Shown here piece after piece: positions 52,056 to 61,516 of a stretch of DNA of 64,000 nucleotides; within the stretch, counting starts at the first letter, position 1, and each line of letters begins with the position of its first letter. Under the pieces are notes generated by a model. That model did not search any database, was not told where the DNA came from, and saw nothing but the letters and a program-made list of their open reading frames with translations. The stretch covers positions 1 through 64,000 of the forward strand of contig NZ_AKJA01000044.1 in NCBI RefSeq assembly GCF_000282575.1, given 5' to 3'. A program made the translations under genes and the position numbers. The DNA is from Herbaspirillum sp. YR522 (GTDB taxonomy: Bacteria; Pseudomonadota; Gammaproteobacteria; Burkholderiales; Burkholderiaceae_D).

Positions 52056-52583
52056 TCAGCGCACGAACTGGTCGACGTAGTCCGCGCCCAGGCCGACCGC
52101 CTCATAGTGCTTGCGGCACATGTCGAGCTTGGTATAGACATCTTCGTAGCCCTCGAACTTGCCCCAGGGATCGCAATAGAACATGACCCCGGTGATGTGG
52201 AAGTAGGTGATCATTTCCTCGACATCCTCGGGCACGAACAGGGTATGGGTCTCGCCGGGTGGCTCGAACACATAGCTGCCTTGCTCGGCGATCCAGTTGT
52301 GTTCGAGGTAGTGCCAACGGCCCTTCAGCACCATGCCGTGCACCGGTGCCGGATGACGATGGCGCGACAGCACGCCCGACTTGCGCACGCGCAGCAGGTT
52401 GGTCCAGTAGCCTTGCGACACATTGAGGCACAACGGACGGAACCAGACGTTCTCGGCCTGCGGTACCCAGATGCGTTCGTCCTCGGGAATGGCCGGGTTG
52501 ACCACGATCTCCAGCGGCGCTTCCTTGGGGTTGGGGAATTGATAGGGCATCAGCTTGGCTGCGGCCGGCGAGATGTCGCTCAT
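52056..52583 (-). CDS. Cupin-fold 2,4'-dihydroxyacetophenone dioxygenase-like protein
   Basis: The 175-residue protein has a single cupin barrel, with metal-type histidines in SRHRHPAPVHGMVLKG and PPGETHTLF. It resembles 2,4'-dihydroxyacetophenone dioxygenase (DAD) and related ChrR-like cupins, including the VPQAENVWFRPLCLN opening. The start at 52583 follows GGAG, and a longer frame to 52622 has no ribosome site. It is the first gene of the catabolic cluster. The family member characterised by name cleaves an aromatic ketone; here the substrate may differ. Confidence 0.78.
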   Translation of the reverse strand: MSDISPAAAKLMPYQFPNPKEAPLEIVVNPAIPEDERIWVPQAENVWFRPLCLNVSQGYWTNLLRVRKSGVLSRHRHPAPVHGMVLKGRWHYLEHNWIAEQGSYVFEPPGETHTLFVPEDVEEMITYFHITGVMFYCDPWGKFEGYEDVYTKLDMCRKHYEAVGLGADYVDQFVR

Positions 52584-53039
52584 TGGGTTCTCCTCATCAG
52601 TATTCTGGCGACCAATGTTCACTATATGGACATATGGTCTGCAATGTGGTCACTGTGAGCGAATGCCGGAAGGATGTCAAGCAGGCGGCTGGCGTCCGGC
52701 TCGGCGAGAAGGCGAGTCCGGTGGCCGAAAAGGTGGGGCCGGCCTCGAAGGCGAGAGTGTAGACAACGCCGCACGCAATGCGAGGGCGTCTTCGATGAAA
52801 ATTCTGAACCGCGCTTTTCATGCGTGGCAGATGTCGACTACGCGACCTTGCGGATGTAAGCGAATTGGCAGGATATGCAGGTAAGATGCTGCTGTCCGTG
52901 CGCTGCAACAAACCATGGGGGTGGTGCGGCGTCGCGCGCACAAAGGGGGGAGCAGGTTGCAGCTACAGCTGCGACGTGCATTGAGCAAAGCAGGCAGTGA
53001 CCTGTTCCCAGGCATACAAACATAAGAACCTGGAATCAA
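52584..53039. other. Divergent intergenic region between cupin cluster and lipoprotein gene
   Basis: About 456 bases. The left 80 bases hold the candidate operator of the cupin cluster. The rest, toward the lipoprotein start, has no gene I can support; an imperfect GTTGCAGC/GCTGCGAC stem lies near 52957-52976. It should hold two promoters facing away from each other. Confidence 0.5.
52613..52653. promoter_or_regulatory. Candidate operator upstream of the cupin cluster
   Basis: Two direct near-repeats, CAATGTTCAC (52613-52622) and CAATGTGGTCAC (52642-52653), flank an AT-rich TATATGGACATATGG stretch just ahead of the cupin gene. The spacing and AT-rich core fit an operator for the IclR regulator of the cluster; this is a suggestion from pattern only. 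Confidence 0.3.
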
Positions 53040-54041
53040 ATGAAATCAAGTCATCCATCTTTCAGTCGTGCGCTCATCGGCGTCGCCCTGGGCGTCGCCG
53101 CCTTGCTGTCGGGGTGCGCCGTCAACATGAAGGTGCCGATCAAGGACCCGGTGGTGTCGGCTACGCAGTATGAGAAGGCAGGCGAGTTGCCGCCGGTGGC
53201 GCTGGCATTCAAGGACGCCCGGCCGGAGCCGGAAAAGAAGGCTATCCTGGGCGGGACCATTCCAATGCAGCTGGTCTATCAGGACAAGCCCTTCGATGCG
53301 CTGCCCTGGCTGTCGACCCAGGTCACGCGCGAGATGGTGGCACGCGGTTTGCCGGTGACGCAGGCTGGCGCCGGCGAGAGTGGCACCGAGGTGCTCATCC
53401 GCCGGGCACACATCGAGAACTATCGTTCCAACGGCTTCTCGCCTTTCATCACCTTTACTTCACTGCGGGCCGATGTACAGACCCCCAAGGGGTTGCAGCG
53501 CGTGACGGCCTACGTCAAGCGCGGCAAGGTGCCGGTCTGGAGCTTCGATGAAATCATCGATCCGACCTTCAATACCCCGCTCGGTCTGGTGGCCAAGGAA
53601 CTGGCGGCGAAGTTGAACCAGCAGCTGTATGGCCAGGTGGTGAGTGACGCCACGGTCAAGGCCTTGCTGGCCAAGCTCAAGCAGAACAATGCCGCGCCCG
53701 AGGATGCTTATCTCGATGTCTATGAACTGGGATTCAGCAATAACCCGATTGCCATTCCCGAGCTGGCCAAGCTGGTGACGCACTCCAGTGAGTATGTGCG
53801 GCTGGCTGCCATCTCGTCGCTCGGCATCCTCAAGGCGGCCGACCAGTTGCCCCTGCTGATGGCAATCTACGAGAGCAAAGACAACATCTGGCAGGATCGC
53901 GCCATGGCATTGAAGTCGATCGGGGATATCGGCACGCCACGGGCCTTCGCCTACATGAGAAAACAGTCCAAGAGCCTGGGCAAGGGTGACGACAAGGAAG
54001 TCAAGTGGACCCGGGAAATCCTGCGCCTGTACCGTAAGTAG
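53040..54041 (+). CDS. Lipoprotein with HEAT-like repeats
   Basis: The 333-residue protein has a signal peptide with lipobox LLSGC (Cys26) and therefore goes to the outer or inner membrane as a lipoprotein. The N-terminal half is beta-rich (VPIKDPVVSATQYEKAG), and the last 120 residues show HEAT-like helix pairs (VRLAAISSLGILKAADQLPLL, then RAMALKSIGDIGTPRAFA). The name of the family is not certain. It is transcribed alone, divergent from the cupin cluster and convergent with a LysR gene. The function is unknown; HEAT repeats suggest protein-protein contact. Confidence 0.82.
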   Translation: MKSSHPSFSRALIGVALGVAALLSGCAVNMKVPIKDPVVSATQYEKAGELPPVALAFKDARPEPEKKAILGGTIPMQLVYQDKPFDALPWLSTQVTREMVARGLPVTQAGAGESGTEVLIRRAHIENYRSNGFSPFITFTSLRADVQTPKGLQRVTAYVKRGKVPVWSFDEIIDPTFNTPLGLVAKELAAKLNQQLYGQVVSDATVKALLAKLKQNNAAPEDAYLDVYELGFSNNPIAIPELAKLVTHSSEYVRLAAISSLGILKAADQLPLLMAIYESKDNIWQDRAMALKSIGDIGTPRAFAYMRKQSKSLGKGDDKEVKWTREILRLYRK

Positions 54042-54115
54042 GATAGGGCAGGTAATCCGGGATTACCGCCAGGGGCCGCGCATCGGGTGCGGCCCTTTTT
54101 CGTCCAGCGCCTGCA

Positions 54116-55015
54116 TCACTCGTCCCAATGCACCTGGGCGAACGCCTCGCCGAGGAAGTCGAGCATGGCACGCACCTTGGCCGGCAGGTGGGCTCGACTG
54201 GGGTAGACCGCATAGATGCCCAATTCGGGCGAGGTGTAGCCGTCCAGCAGCGCCACCAATTGGCCGCTGCGCAGGTACTGGTCGATCATGAAGGTCGGCT
54301 GGCGGGTCAGACCGATGCCGCCCAGCGCGGCTGCCACGCAGCTGTCGCCGTTGTTGACGTGCATGCGCGAATTGACCTTGACGCTGACCGCCCCCTCGGG
54401 ACCGCTGAAGTGCCAGTCGTCCTTGCTGGCGTTGTAGCTGTATGAGATCGCCTGGTGCTGCGCCAGTTCGTGCGGATGCAGGGGCGTGCCATGCTGTTGC
54501 AGGTAGGCCGGCGAGGCGCAGACATGCAGGCTGGTGGTGGCGAGCTTGCGGTGTACCAAAGTCGAGTCCGAAAGGCGGGCGATACGGATGGCCAGGTCGA
54601 ACCCTTCGTCGATGATGTCGACGATACGATCCGATAGCGTGATGTCGAGACTGACCCCCGGATGGCGATCCAGGAAGATCGGCCACAACGGCGCCAGGTG
54701 CAGCACGCCGAAGGTCTGCGGTGCATTGATGCGCAACAGGCCCGAGGGTCTGGAGGCGCCGGCGCTCAACAGGTCGTCGGCGGCATCGAGGGCGGCCACG
54801 ATCTGCTTGCAGCGTTCCAGGTACAGGATGCCGGCTTCGGTGAGCGACAGGCGGCGGGTGGTCCGCTGCATCAGGCGCGAGCCCAGTCGTGCCTCCAGGT
54901 CCAGCACGGTGCGCGAGACGGCCGCCTTGGAGATGCCCAGTGCATCGGCGGCCTTGACGAAGCTGCCCAGGTCGGCCACAGCGATGAAGCATTCGATTTC
55001 CCGCAGTTTGTTCAA
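54116..55015 (-). CDS. LysR-family regulator
   Basis: The 299-residue LTTR has an N-terminal helix-turn-helix at about 1-60 (FVKAADALGISKAAVSRTVLDLEARLG) and an effector domain starting SGLLRINAPQTFGVLHLAP. Translation probably begins at the TTG at 55015, preceded by GGGGAT, as no ATG gives a complete DNA-binding domain. It lies 59 bases downstream of the DODA-type gene on the same strand, so the two may form a transcription unit. The ligand is unknown. Confidence 0.9.
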   Translation of the reverse strand: MNKLREIECFIAVADLGSFVKAADALGISKAAVSRTVLDLEARLGSRLMQRTTRRLSLTEAGILYLERCKQIVAALDAADDLLSAGASRPSGLLRINAPQTFGVLHLAPLWPIFLDRHPGVSLDITLSDRIVDIIDEGFDLAIRIARLSDSTLVHRKLATTSLHVCASPAYLQQHGTPLHPHELAQHQAISYSYNASKDDWHFSGPEGAVSVKVNSRMHVNNGDSCVAAALGGIGLTRQPTFMIDQYLRSGQLVALLDGYTSPELGIYAVYPSRAHLPAKVRAMLDFLGEAFAQVHWDE

Positions 55016-55074
55016 ATCGTTATCCCCGAGACGGCGCCGCGTGGCGGCGGGGTCCAGGGTTGCGGGCGCGCCGG

Positions 55075-55902
55075 TCAGGCGGCTGCCGGTAGTTGTTCAA
55101 GCAGCCTGGCATGACTGCCAAAGGCGAAGGCATCCATGCGCAGGCTATGATACGTCGAACCCGTGTCCAGGTGCACGAATTGGGTCCAGTCGTCGGCCGC
55201 GCCCATGGCGAAGAACAGCGACAATAAATGTTCGTCGGAGGGATGGGTGCGTATCGCATGGGGCGCCGTGGTGCGATAGCCGAACAACGCTTGCAGGTCG
55301 CCGGCGCGCATGCGCTCCAGGAACCAGTGCAGGAATTCGACGGTATGCGGCGCATCCGGGGCGTGCGGGTCATTGCGTTGCAGCTCGCGCAGGTTATGCG
55401 TGAAGCTGCCGGAGCCGACCAGCAGGATGCCCTCCCTGGCCAGTGGCGCCAGCAGTTGCCCGACGCGGAAATGGTAGTCCGGCGGCATATGCGATTGCAG
55501 CGACAACTGGATGGTCGGCACGTCGGCCTGTGGATAAAGATAGCGCATCGGCACCCAGGCGCCGTGATCCAGGCCCCAACTGCCGTCGGTGCTGGCTTCG
55601 ATGCCGCCGTCGCGCAACAGGCGGGCGACGTGTTCGGCCAGCGCCGGGGCGCCCGGGGCCGGGTAGTCGAGTTGGTACAGCGCGGCAGGGAAGCCGCCGA
55701 AGTCATGGATGACCTGTGGTTTCAACTGGTTGCCCACGCGCGCGGACATGGTTTCCCAGTGGGGCGACAGCATCACCACTGCCTCGGGCTGCGGCAGGGT
55801 GGCACCGACCTTGGCCAGCAACGGGCCGGTGCGCCCTGGTTCGACCGCCATCATGGGCGAACCGTGCGACACGAACAGGGATGGAAGGGCGACGGTGGAC
55901 AT
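55075..55902 (-). CDS. ygiD: DODA-type extradiol dioxygenase, YgiD-like
   Basis: The 275-residue protein is a class III extradiol ring-cleavage dioxygenase of the LigB/DODA type. Metal-binding histidines are visible in SHGSP, SPHWE, LDHGAWVPM and GSFTHNLREL. E. coli YgiD converts 4,5-DOPA. The start MSTVALPSLF was chosen because GGAG stands nine bases before it. It lies upstream of the LysR gene on the same strand. The aromatic substrate is not known, and the enzyme is often promiscuous. Confidence 0.9.
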   Translation of the reverse strand: MSTVALPSLFVSHGSPMMAVEPGRTGPLLAKVGATLPQPEAVVMLSPHWETMSARVGNQLKPQVIHDFGGFPAALYQLDYPAPGAPALAEHVARLLRDGGIEASTDGSWGLDHGAWVPMRYLYPQADVPTIQLSLQSHMPPDYHFRVGQLLAPLAREGILLVGSGSFTHNLRELQRNDPHAPDAPHTVEFLHWFLERMRAGDLQALFGYRTTAPHAIRTHPSDEHLLSLFFAMGAADDWTQFVHLDTGSTYHSLRMDAFAFGSHARLLEQLPAAA

Positions 55903-56053
55903 GTGATCTCCGGGCAAGGGTCTTGACGAGCTGGTGCCATGTGCCACAGGCAGCAGCGCCTGATGACACTCTAGCCGAGCCGGGGAGCCGGATAAATCGG
56001 TGCGGGCGGGAAGGATTGTCTTGCGAAGATTGACAATCCCCCCGGGTGGCGGG

Positions 56054-57307
56054 TCAGTCGTTGCCTTCCGCGTGCGGCTTGGCTTCTTCGCGACGGTTGG
56101 AGCCGGCCACCATGTCGAAGCGGAACAAACGGCATTCGAGGGCGCCGTTGAAGAACGGGGTCTTGCGCGATTCCTTCAGGCGCATCAGCTTGGGCAAGCC
56201 CAGGTCGGCCGAGAACAGGAACACCTTCCAGCCGGCAAAACGCTGCTTGAGCGTGCTGGAGAAGTCGGCGAAGAATTGCGTGAACAATTCTTCGGTCGGC
56301 AACGCGCGGTCGCCGCGCACGCCGATCCGCTCGCCGTAGGGCGGGTTGGTCAGGATGATGCCCACCAGCGGTGCGCCGTCGGGACCGAGCGGCGGCTTGA
56401 CTTCCTGGGCTTCGATCTGCTTGAGCGGGATCTCGAACTGGATGCCGGCGCGACGCAGGTTTTCACGCGTCAGTTCGACCATGTCGCCCGAGATGTCGCT
56501 GCCGAAGATGGTCGGCGTGGTCGGCAGCGCATTGGGTTTGAAGTCGCCCTTGATCGACAGCCAAGCGCCGGCGTCGAAGTTGCTGAATTTCTCGAATGCG
56601 AAACGGCGCCGGGCGCCGGCCGGCACCCCGGCCACCATCTGTGCCGCTTCGGCCAGGATGGTGCCCGAGCCGCACATGGGATCGAACAGTGGCACGCCCG
56701 GTTTCCAGCCGCTGGTGCGCAGCAGGCCGGCGGCCAGGTTCTCGCGCAGCGGCGCGTCGCCGGTTTCTTCACGCCAGCCGCGCTTGAAGAGCGCTTCGCC
56801 CGAGGTGTCGAGGTAGACCGTGAAGTTGTGGGCATCGACGAAGCCGGCGATGCGCATGTCGGGCGTGCGGGTGTTGACCGAGGGCCGCAGCTTCATCAGG
56901 TCCAGGAAGCGGTCGCAGATGGCGTCCTTGATCTTGAGGGTGGAGAACTCGATGCTCTTCAATGGCGACTTCACCGCGGTCAGGTCGACGCGAATGGTAT
57001 GCGAGACCTTGAACCAGTCTTCCCAGGCCTGTGCCAGGGTCAGGTCGTAGATGTCGTTTTCATTCTTGTAGGAACCGTGCGCCATGCGCAGCAAGACCCG
57101 GCTGGCGATGCGCGAATGCAGGTTGAGCTGGTAGGCCGCCAGCAAGGTGCCCGAGCAGTGCACGCCGCCCGGCACCTGGTTGTGTACCTTGAGCGCGGCG
57201 TCCGGGCCGGCGTGGATCGCGATCTCGCCCAGTTCTTCGGCCAGCGCCGCCTCCAGGCCGCGCGGGCACGGGCAGAAGTAGGAGTAATTCGTTTGTGTGA
57301 ATTGCAT
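56054..57307 (-). CDS. THUMP-domain class I SAM-dependent RNA methyltransferase (RlmL N-terminal-like)
   Basis: The 417-residue protein has a short ferredoxin-like start (YSYFCPCPRGLEAALAEELG), a THUMP domain (about 55-165) and a Rossmann methyltransferase with LFDPMCGSGTILAEAA (motif I) and TNPPYGERIG (motif IV). It is like the N-terminal half of E. coli RlmL/YcbY, which makes m2G2445 of 23S rRNA, but lacks the RlmK half, as in YpsC-type proteins. It is upstream-flanked by a 9-bp tandem repeat. The likely product is an N2-methylguanine in 23S rRNA; this is by family. Confidence 0.92.
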   Translation of the reverse strand: MQFTQTNYSYFCPCPRGLEAALAEELGEIAIHAGPDAALKVHNQVPGGVHCSGTLLAAYQLNLHSRIASRVLLRMAHGSYKNENDIYDLTLAQAWEDWFKVSHTIRVDLTAVKSPLKSIEFSTLKIKDAICDRFLDLMKLRPSVNTRTPDMRIAGFVDAHNFTVYLDTSGEALFKRGWREETGDAPLRENLAAGLLRTSGWKPGVPLFDPMCGSGTILAEAAQMVAGVPAGARRRFAFEKFSNFDAGAWLSIKGDFKPNALPTTPTIFGSDISGDMVELTRENLRRAGIQFEIPLKQIEAQEVKPPLGPDGAPLVGIILTNPPYGERIGVRGDRALPTEELFTQFFADFSSTLKQRFAGWKVFLFSADLGLPKLMRLKESRKTPFFNGALECRLFRFDMVAGSNRREEAKPHAEGND

Positions 57308-57351
57308 GGGGTACCTTTTATCCGTGGTCTAACAAAAATAACTAATACGAT

Positions 57352-57396
57352 TGCTTCAACTGCTTCAACTGCTTCAACTGCTTCAACTGCTTCAAC
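57352..57396. repeat. 9-bp tandem repeat (TGCTTCAAC)5 in the leader of the THUMP methyltransferase gene
   Basis: Five perfect, directly adjacent copies of TGCTTCAAC, in the 101-base gap between the isomerase stop and the methyltransferase start. Copy number may vary between strains and would change leader length. The spacerless units rule out a CRISPR array. Confidence 0.85.
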
Positions 57397-57408
57397 TACC
57401 GGAGATGA

Positions 57409-58014
57409 TCAACTACCGGCGAAGGCCCGCTCGACGAAGTCGAGCCGGTCCTGGCCCCAGTAGCCTTCACCCTGGTAGATGAACCAGGGCGCGCCGAACA
57501 CGCTGGCGGCATTGGCTTCGTCGGTAAACCGGTCGAACTCGGCCTGTACGCTGGCCGTCTCGGCCGACTTCAACAGCGTGGCGCCGTCGCGTTCCTGGGC
57601 GTTGGCGATGGCCACCAGGGTGTCGCTGTCGGCGATGTTGCGTTGTTCTTCCCATACCGCACGCATGAAGGCGCCTGCCAGCTCGAGGGCGGCGCGGCTG
57701 CCTTGCGCCAGCTGGACGGCAATGATCATGCGGGCGGCGGTGTCGCTGTTGACCGGGAAGTAGGTCGGCTGCAGCACCATCGGCTTGCCCAGGTACTCGC
57801 TCCAGCGCGCCAGTTCCTTGAGCCGATACGCCTGGCGTTGCGGGGCGCGCTTGGCCAGCGGCAGGCCACCCGAGACGCCGAATATCCTCGACAGGTCGAA
57901 CGGCTTGGGGATCACCTGTACCTGGTGCTTTTCGGCCATGGCCACGAAGCGGTCGTGGCCCAGGTAGGCGAACGGCGAGTGTGGCGCGAAGAAGTATTCA
58001 CAGACTTTGCTCAT
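57409..58014 (-). CDS. 2-hydroxychromene-2-carboxylate isomerase-like DsbA-family protein
   Basis: The 201-residue protein has a thioredoxin/DsbA-like fold of the kappa-GST/HCCA isomerase group: the motif FFAPHSPFAYLGHDRF with a serine in place of the CxxC cysteine, and SVFGAPWFIYQGEGYWGQDRLDFVE at the C-terminus. GGAG precedes the ATG. HCCA isomerase takes part in naphthalene breakdown, but the core-gene neighbourhood suggests a housekeeping or glutathione-linked role. It is downstream of hemJ, 47 bases away, on the same strand. Confidence 0.85.
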   Translation of the reverse strand: MSKVCEYFFAPHSPFAYLGHDRFVAMAEKHQVQVIPKPFDLSRIFGVSGGLPLAKRAPQRQAYRLKELARWSEYLGKPMVLQPTYFPVNSDTAARMIIAVQLAQGSRAALELAGAFMRAVWEEQRNIADSDTLVAIANAQERDGATLLKSAETASVQAEFDRFTDEANAASVFGAPWFIYQGEGYWGQDRLDFVERAFAGS

Positions 58015-58061
58015 GACCGGCTCCGGTTGACTGGCGACAATGGGACACAATGGGACAGGCT

Positions 58062-58487
58062 TCAGAATGGCTTGACGACCACCAGCACGACGATGGCCAG
58101 CAGCAGCAGCACCGGCACTTCGTTGAACCAGCGATACCAGGTGTGGCTGCGGGTATTGTTGCCCAGTTCGAACTTCTTGAGCAAGGAACCGCAGGCATGG
58201 TGATAGCCGATCACCAGCACCACCAGCAACAGCTTGGCATGCAGCCAGCCGTTGCCGGGGCCGCGCCAGAAATCGAAGGTGACCGCCCACAACCAGGCGC
58301 CCAGGCCGAGCGCCACCAGCGCCATCAGGCCGGTGAAGCGGTACAGGCGACGCGCCATGCCCAGCAGGCGTTCGCGCACGACCAGGTGCTCTTCCTGGGC
58401 CAGGTTGACGAAGATGCGCGGCAGGTAGAACAGGCCGGCGAACCAGGAAGCGATGAAGACGATGTGCAGTGCTTTGATCCAGAGCAT
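58062..58487 (-). CDS. hemJ: CopD/HemJ-family membrane protein
   Basis: The 141-residue protein has four membrane segments (about 4-20, 53-72, 83-100, 122-140) and the conserved LHIVFIASWFAGLFYLPR start with WLHAKLLLVV in the third segment; His and Lys of these motifs are the HemJ signature residues. HemJ oxidises protoporphyrinogen IX in heme synthesis. It lies 58 bases downstream of proA, an order common in Burkholderiales. A CopD-like copper role cannot be excluded from length alone. Confidence 0.85.
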   Translation of the reverse strand: MLWIKALHIVFIASWFAGLFYLPRIFVNLAQEEHLVVRERLLGMARRLYRFTGLMALVALGLGAWLWAVTFDFWRGPGNGWLHAKLLLVVLVIGYHHACGSLLKKFELGNNTRSHTWYRWFNEVPVLLLLAIVVLVVVKPF

Positions 58488-58545
58488 GTTGGTCCTTGGG
58501 TAACGAGGGGTTGGCGCCTGCGCGCCGCCTTTGCCTACGAGCGCA

Positions 58546-59814
58546 TCACTGGCGTACCTGGCCCTGGCCCAGCACCACGTACTTGAGCGAGGTCAGGCCT
58601 TCCAGGCCGACCGGGCCGCGCGCATGCAGCTTGTCGTTGGAAATGCCGATCTCGGCTCCCAGGCCATATTCGAAGCCGTCGGCAAAGCGGGTCGAGGCAT
58701 TGACCATGACCGAGGCCGAATCGACTTCGCGCAGGAAGCGCATGGCGCGCGTGTAGTCTTCGGTGATGATGGCGTCGGTGTGTTGAGATGAGTGCGTATT
58801 GATGTGTTCGATGGCCTCATCGATGCCAGCCACTACCTTGATGGCCAGGATCGGGGCCAGGTATTCGGTATCCCAGTCGTCGGCTTGCGCTGGCTTCAGG
58901 TAGGGGTAGTCGGCCAGGATTTCATGGCTTTCCGGGTCGCAGCGCAGTTCGACTTCCTTGGCGCGATACAGCTCGGCCAAGGGCGGCAGCACGGCGGCGG
59001 CAACCTCGCGCGACACCAGCAGCGTTTCCATCGTGTTGCAGGTGCCGTAGCGGTGGCACTTGGCGTTGAAGGCCACGTCGAGGGCGCGGCGGGTGTCGGC
59101 GCGCTGGTCGATGTAGACGTGGCAGATACCGTCGAGATGCTTGATCATCGGCACCGTGGCGTCGGCAATCAGGCGTGCGATCAGTCCCTTGCCGCCACGC
59201 GGCACGATGACGTCGACATAGTCCTGCATGGTGATGAGTTCGCCCACGGCCGCGCGGTCGGTGGTCTCGACCACTTGCACTGCCTGTGTCGGCAGGCCGG
59301 CGCCGGCCAGGCCTTGCTGCACCAGCGCCGCCAGTGCCTGGTTGCAGCGGATGGCCTCGGATCCGCCGCGCAGGATGGTGGCGTTGCCGCTCTTGATGCA
59401 CAATCCGGCGGCGTCCACGGTGACGTTGGGGCGGGCTTCGTAGATGATCCCGATCACGCCCAGCGGCACGCGCATCTGGCCGACCTGGATGCCGCTGGGG
59501 CGGTATTTCATGTTGCCGATCTCGCCGATCGGGTCGGGCAGCGCTGCGATCTGTTCCAGCCCCTCGGCCATGGTGGCGATGGCCTTGTCCGACAAGGTCA
59601 GCCGATCAAGCATGGCTTCGGCCAGGCCGTTGGCGCGGGCCGCGTCGAGGTCGCGTGCGTTGGCCGCGCGCAGCACCTCGGCGTCGCGCCGGATGGCCGC
59701 GGCGATCAGCAGCAGCGCCTGGTTCTTGACGGCGGTGTCGGCACGTGCCATGGCGCGCGAGGCAGCGCGTGCACGCTGGCCGATCTGGTTCATGTAGAGG
59801 GCGATGTCTTGCAT
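58546..59814 (-). CDS. proA: Gamma-glutamyl phosphate reductase
   Basis: The 422-residue cytoplasmic enzyme reduces gamma-glutamyl phosphate to glutamate-5-semialdehyde in proline synthesis. It has the ALDH-like fold with [32 protein letters not shown] and the catalytic cysteine in [12 protein letters not shown]. The length is typical (about 415-425). proB is not next to it. It lies between hemJ and holA on the same strand with 85 bases to holA. Confidence 0.97.
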   Translation of the reverse strand: MQDIALYMNQIGQRARAASRAMARADTAVKNQALLLIAAAIRRDAEVLRAANARDLDAARANGLAEAMLDRLTLSDKAIATMAEGLEQIAALPDPIGEIGNMKYRPSGIQVGQMRVPLGVIGIIYEARPNVTVDAAGLCIKSGNATILRGGSEAIRCNQALAALVQQGLAGAGLPTQAVQVVETTDRAAVGELITMQDYVDVIVPRGGKGLIARLIADATVPMIKHLDGICHVYIDQRADTRRALDVAFNAKCHRYGTCNTMETLLVSREVAAAVLPPLAELYRAKEVELRCDPESHEILADYPYLKPAQADDWDTEYLAPILAIKVVAGIDEAIEHINTHSSQHTDAIITEDYTRAMRFLREVDSASVMVNASTRFADGFEYGLGAEIGISNDKLHARGPVGLEGLTSLKYVVLGQGQVRQ

Positions 59815-59899
59815 GGTGTCGTTTCCCTGCGGCCGCAGTCCGTTGGCTGCCAGCCGTGATGGTTGAGGCCGCCCCGAAGGCGGGCGGCCGGGAGAGAGT

Positions 59900-60919
59900 C
59901 TAGCCGCCGCGCGCCAGGGTCAGGCCCAGCTGCGACAGCGCATCCCATGGGTCGCCGGCGAAGCTGCGGGCACGCAGCCCCTTGACCATGCGATCGATCA
60001 GCGCGGCCTGGCGCAGCGCATCCTGCAGCGCAGCCAGGCTGATACGGCGCAGGGCCGGTTCCATCAGCCGTTCGCGCGGGCCCCAGATACGGTATTCCTT
60101 GAGCAGGACCCCGACCGGCTTGCCCTGGGCCACGCCGGACTTGATCTTGAGCAGGGTGCGGATCTCCTCGGTCAGCGCCCACAGCACCAAGGGCAGCGCC
60201 TCGCCTTCGCCCTTGAGGCCTTCCATCATGCGCGTCAGGCGGGCCGCGTCGCCGGCCAGCATGGCTTCGTTGAGCTTGAAGACGTCATAGCGGGCGACAT
60301 TGAGCACGGCGTCGTGCACCTGCTCGAACGACAGCTTGCCTGGCGGGTACAGCAGTCCCAGTTTCTGGATTTCCTGGTGCGCCGCCAGCAGGTTGCCTTC
60401 GACGCGGTCGGCGATAAAGTCGAGGCAGGCGCGATCGGCGTTCTGGTCCTGGGCGGCCAGCCGGTTGCCGATCCAGCCGGGCAACTGCGTGCGTTCCACC
60501 AGCGGGATATCGATATACACCGCCGCCTGCTGCAGCGCCGCCACCCATGCCGCCTTCTGGGTGGCCCAGTCCAGCTTGGGCAGCGTGATGATGGTGAGAT
60601 TGTCGGGACTCAGCGCGGCGGCATATTGTTGCAGCGCCTGGCCGCCATCCTTGCCGGGCTTGCCGGTGGGAATGCGCAGCTCGATCAGTTTCTTGTCGCC
60701 GAACAGCGATTGCGACTGGTTCGCCGCCAGCAATTCGCCCCATTTGAAGCTGCGTTCGACGACCAGCACCTCGCGCTCGGAAAACCCGCCCGCGCGGGCG
60801 GCCTGGCGGATCTTGTCGGCGGCCTCCAGCGCGAGCAGGTGCTCGTCGCTGGCGATCACGTACAACGGCGCGAGGGTCTTGCCGAGGTGGGTGTCGAGGG
60901 CGTCATGCCGCAGTTGCAT
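59900..60919 (-). CDS. holA: DNA polymerase III delta subunit
   Basis: The 339-residue clamp-loader subunit opens the beta sliding clamp. The opening [26 protein letters not shown] matches the proteobacterial HolA start; three domains follow, with [17 protein letters not shown] and [19 protein letters not shown] in the AAA-like core and FVRARS-type C-terminus ([11 protein letters not shown]). It lies 27 bases after lptE on the same strand, the conserved leuS-lptE-holA order. Confidence 0.96.
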   Translation of the reverse strand: MQLRHDALDTHLGKTLAPLYVIASDEHLLALEAADKIRQAARAGGFSEREVLVVERSFKWGELLAANQSQSLFGDKKLIELRIPTGKPGKDGGQALQQYAAALSPDNLTIITLPKLDWATQKAAWVAALQQAAVYIDIPLVERTQLPGWIGNRLAAQDQNADRACLDFIADRVEGNLLAAHQEIQKLGLLYPPGKLSFEQVHDAVLNVARYDVFKLNEAMLAGDAARLTRMMEGLKGEGEALPLVLWALTEEIRTLLKIKSGVAQGKPVGVLLKEYRIWGPRERLMEPALRRISLAALQDALRQAALIDRMVKGLRARSFAGDPWDALSQLGLTLARGG

Positions 60920-60946
60920 CGGGCGTTCTCCGTGGCTCGCGGTCGG

Positions 60947-61486
60947 TCAGCGGTCCTGGTCGACGGTTTCGGTCGCCAGCGCGTTGCGGGACGCAGACAG
61001 GCGGCGCAGGATCTGCTGCACCAGGTCCGACTGCATGTCGCGGTACAGCAGCACTTCCTCGGCCTGCTTGGCCAGCTCCTGGTTTTCGTCGTAGGTGATC
61101 ACGCGCCGCAAGACGATCGCCGTGGGCGGGATCATCACCACGCCCTTGGCATCGGTGACGCTGAAGGTAAAGCGCTGGAACAGTGCGTATTCACGCACGC
61201 GACCGTTGGTGTTCAAGGTCAGCACCTGGCGGTCGCGAGTATCGGCCAGTACCTTCAGCACGGCATCGGCCTGGTCCGCCTGCTCGACCACCTCACCGCC
61301 GCTGGCGCGGATGTTGCGGCGCAGTTCGACGCCCACGGTGGAATTGGGCGCGAAGCCCAGGTAGATGGTCTTGAACGGCAGGTCGGCCGCGCCCCGCAAA
61401 TGGAAGCCACAGGCCGTCAGCAGCATGGCCAGGGCAATGGCAAGCAGCCACTGCGGGACGCGCCTGGAAGTCGGATGAAAATGCAT
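60947..61486 (-). CDS. lptE: LPS-assembly lipoprotein LptE
   Basis: The 179-residue outer-membrane lipoprotein has the signal peptide with lipobox LLTAC (Cys26) followed by GFHLRGA, the LptE hallmark. It plugs the LptD barrel for LPS insertion. It lies 30 bases downstream of leuS and 27 upstream of holA, in the conserved order. The sequence of the family is variable, so position adds weight. Confidence 0.95.
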   Translation of the reverse strand: MHFHPTSRRVPQWLLAIALAMLLTACGFHLRGAADLPFKTIYLGFAPNSTVGVELRRNIRASGGEVVEQADQADAVLKVLADTRDRQVLTLNTNGRVREYALFQRFTFSVTDAKGVVMIPPTAIVLRRVITYDENQELAKQAEEVLLYRDMQSDLVQQILRRLSASRNALATETVDQDR

Positions 61487-61516
61487 TGGGTTGCCTTGTA
61501 TGTCGAAAGGACGCGA

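Noticed and set aside
57352-57396. CRISPR-like direct repeats
   Set aside because: Units are directly adjacent and only nine bases long, without spacers or cas genes.
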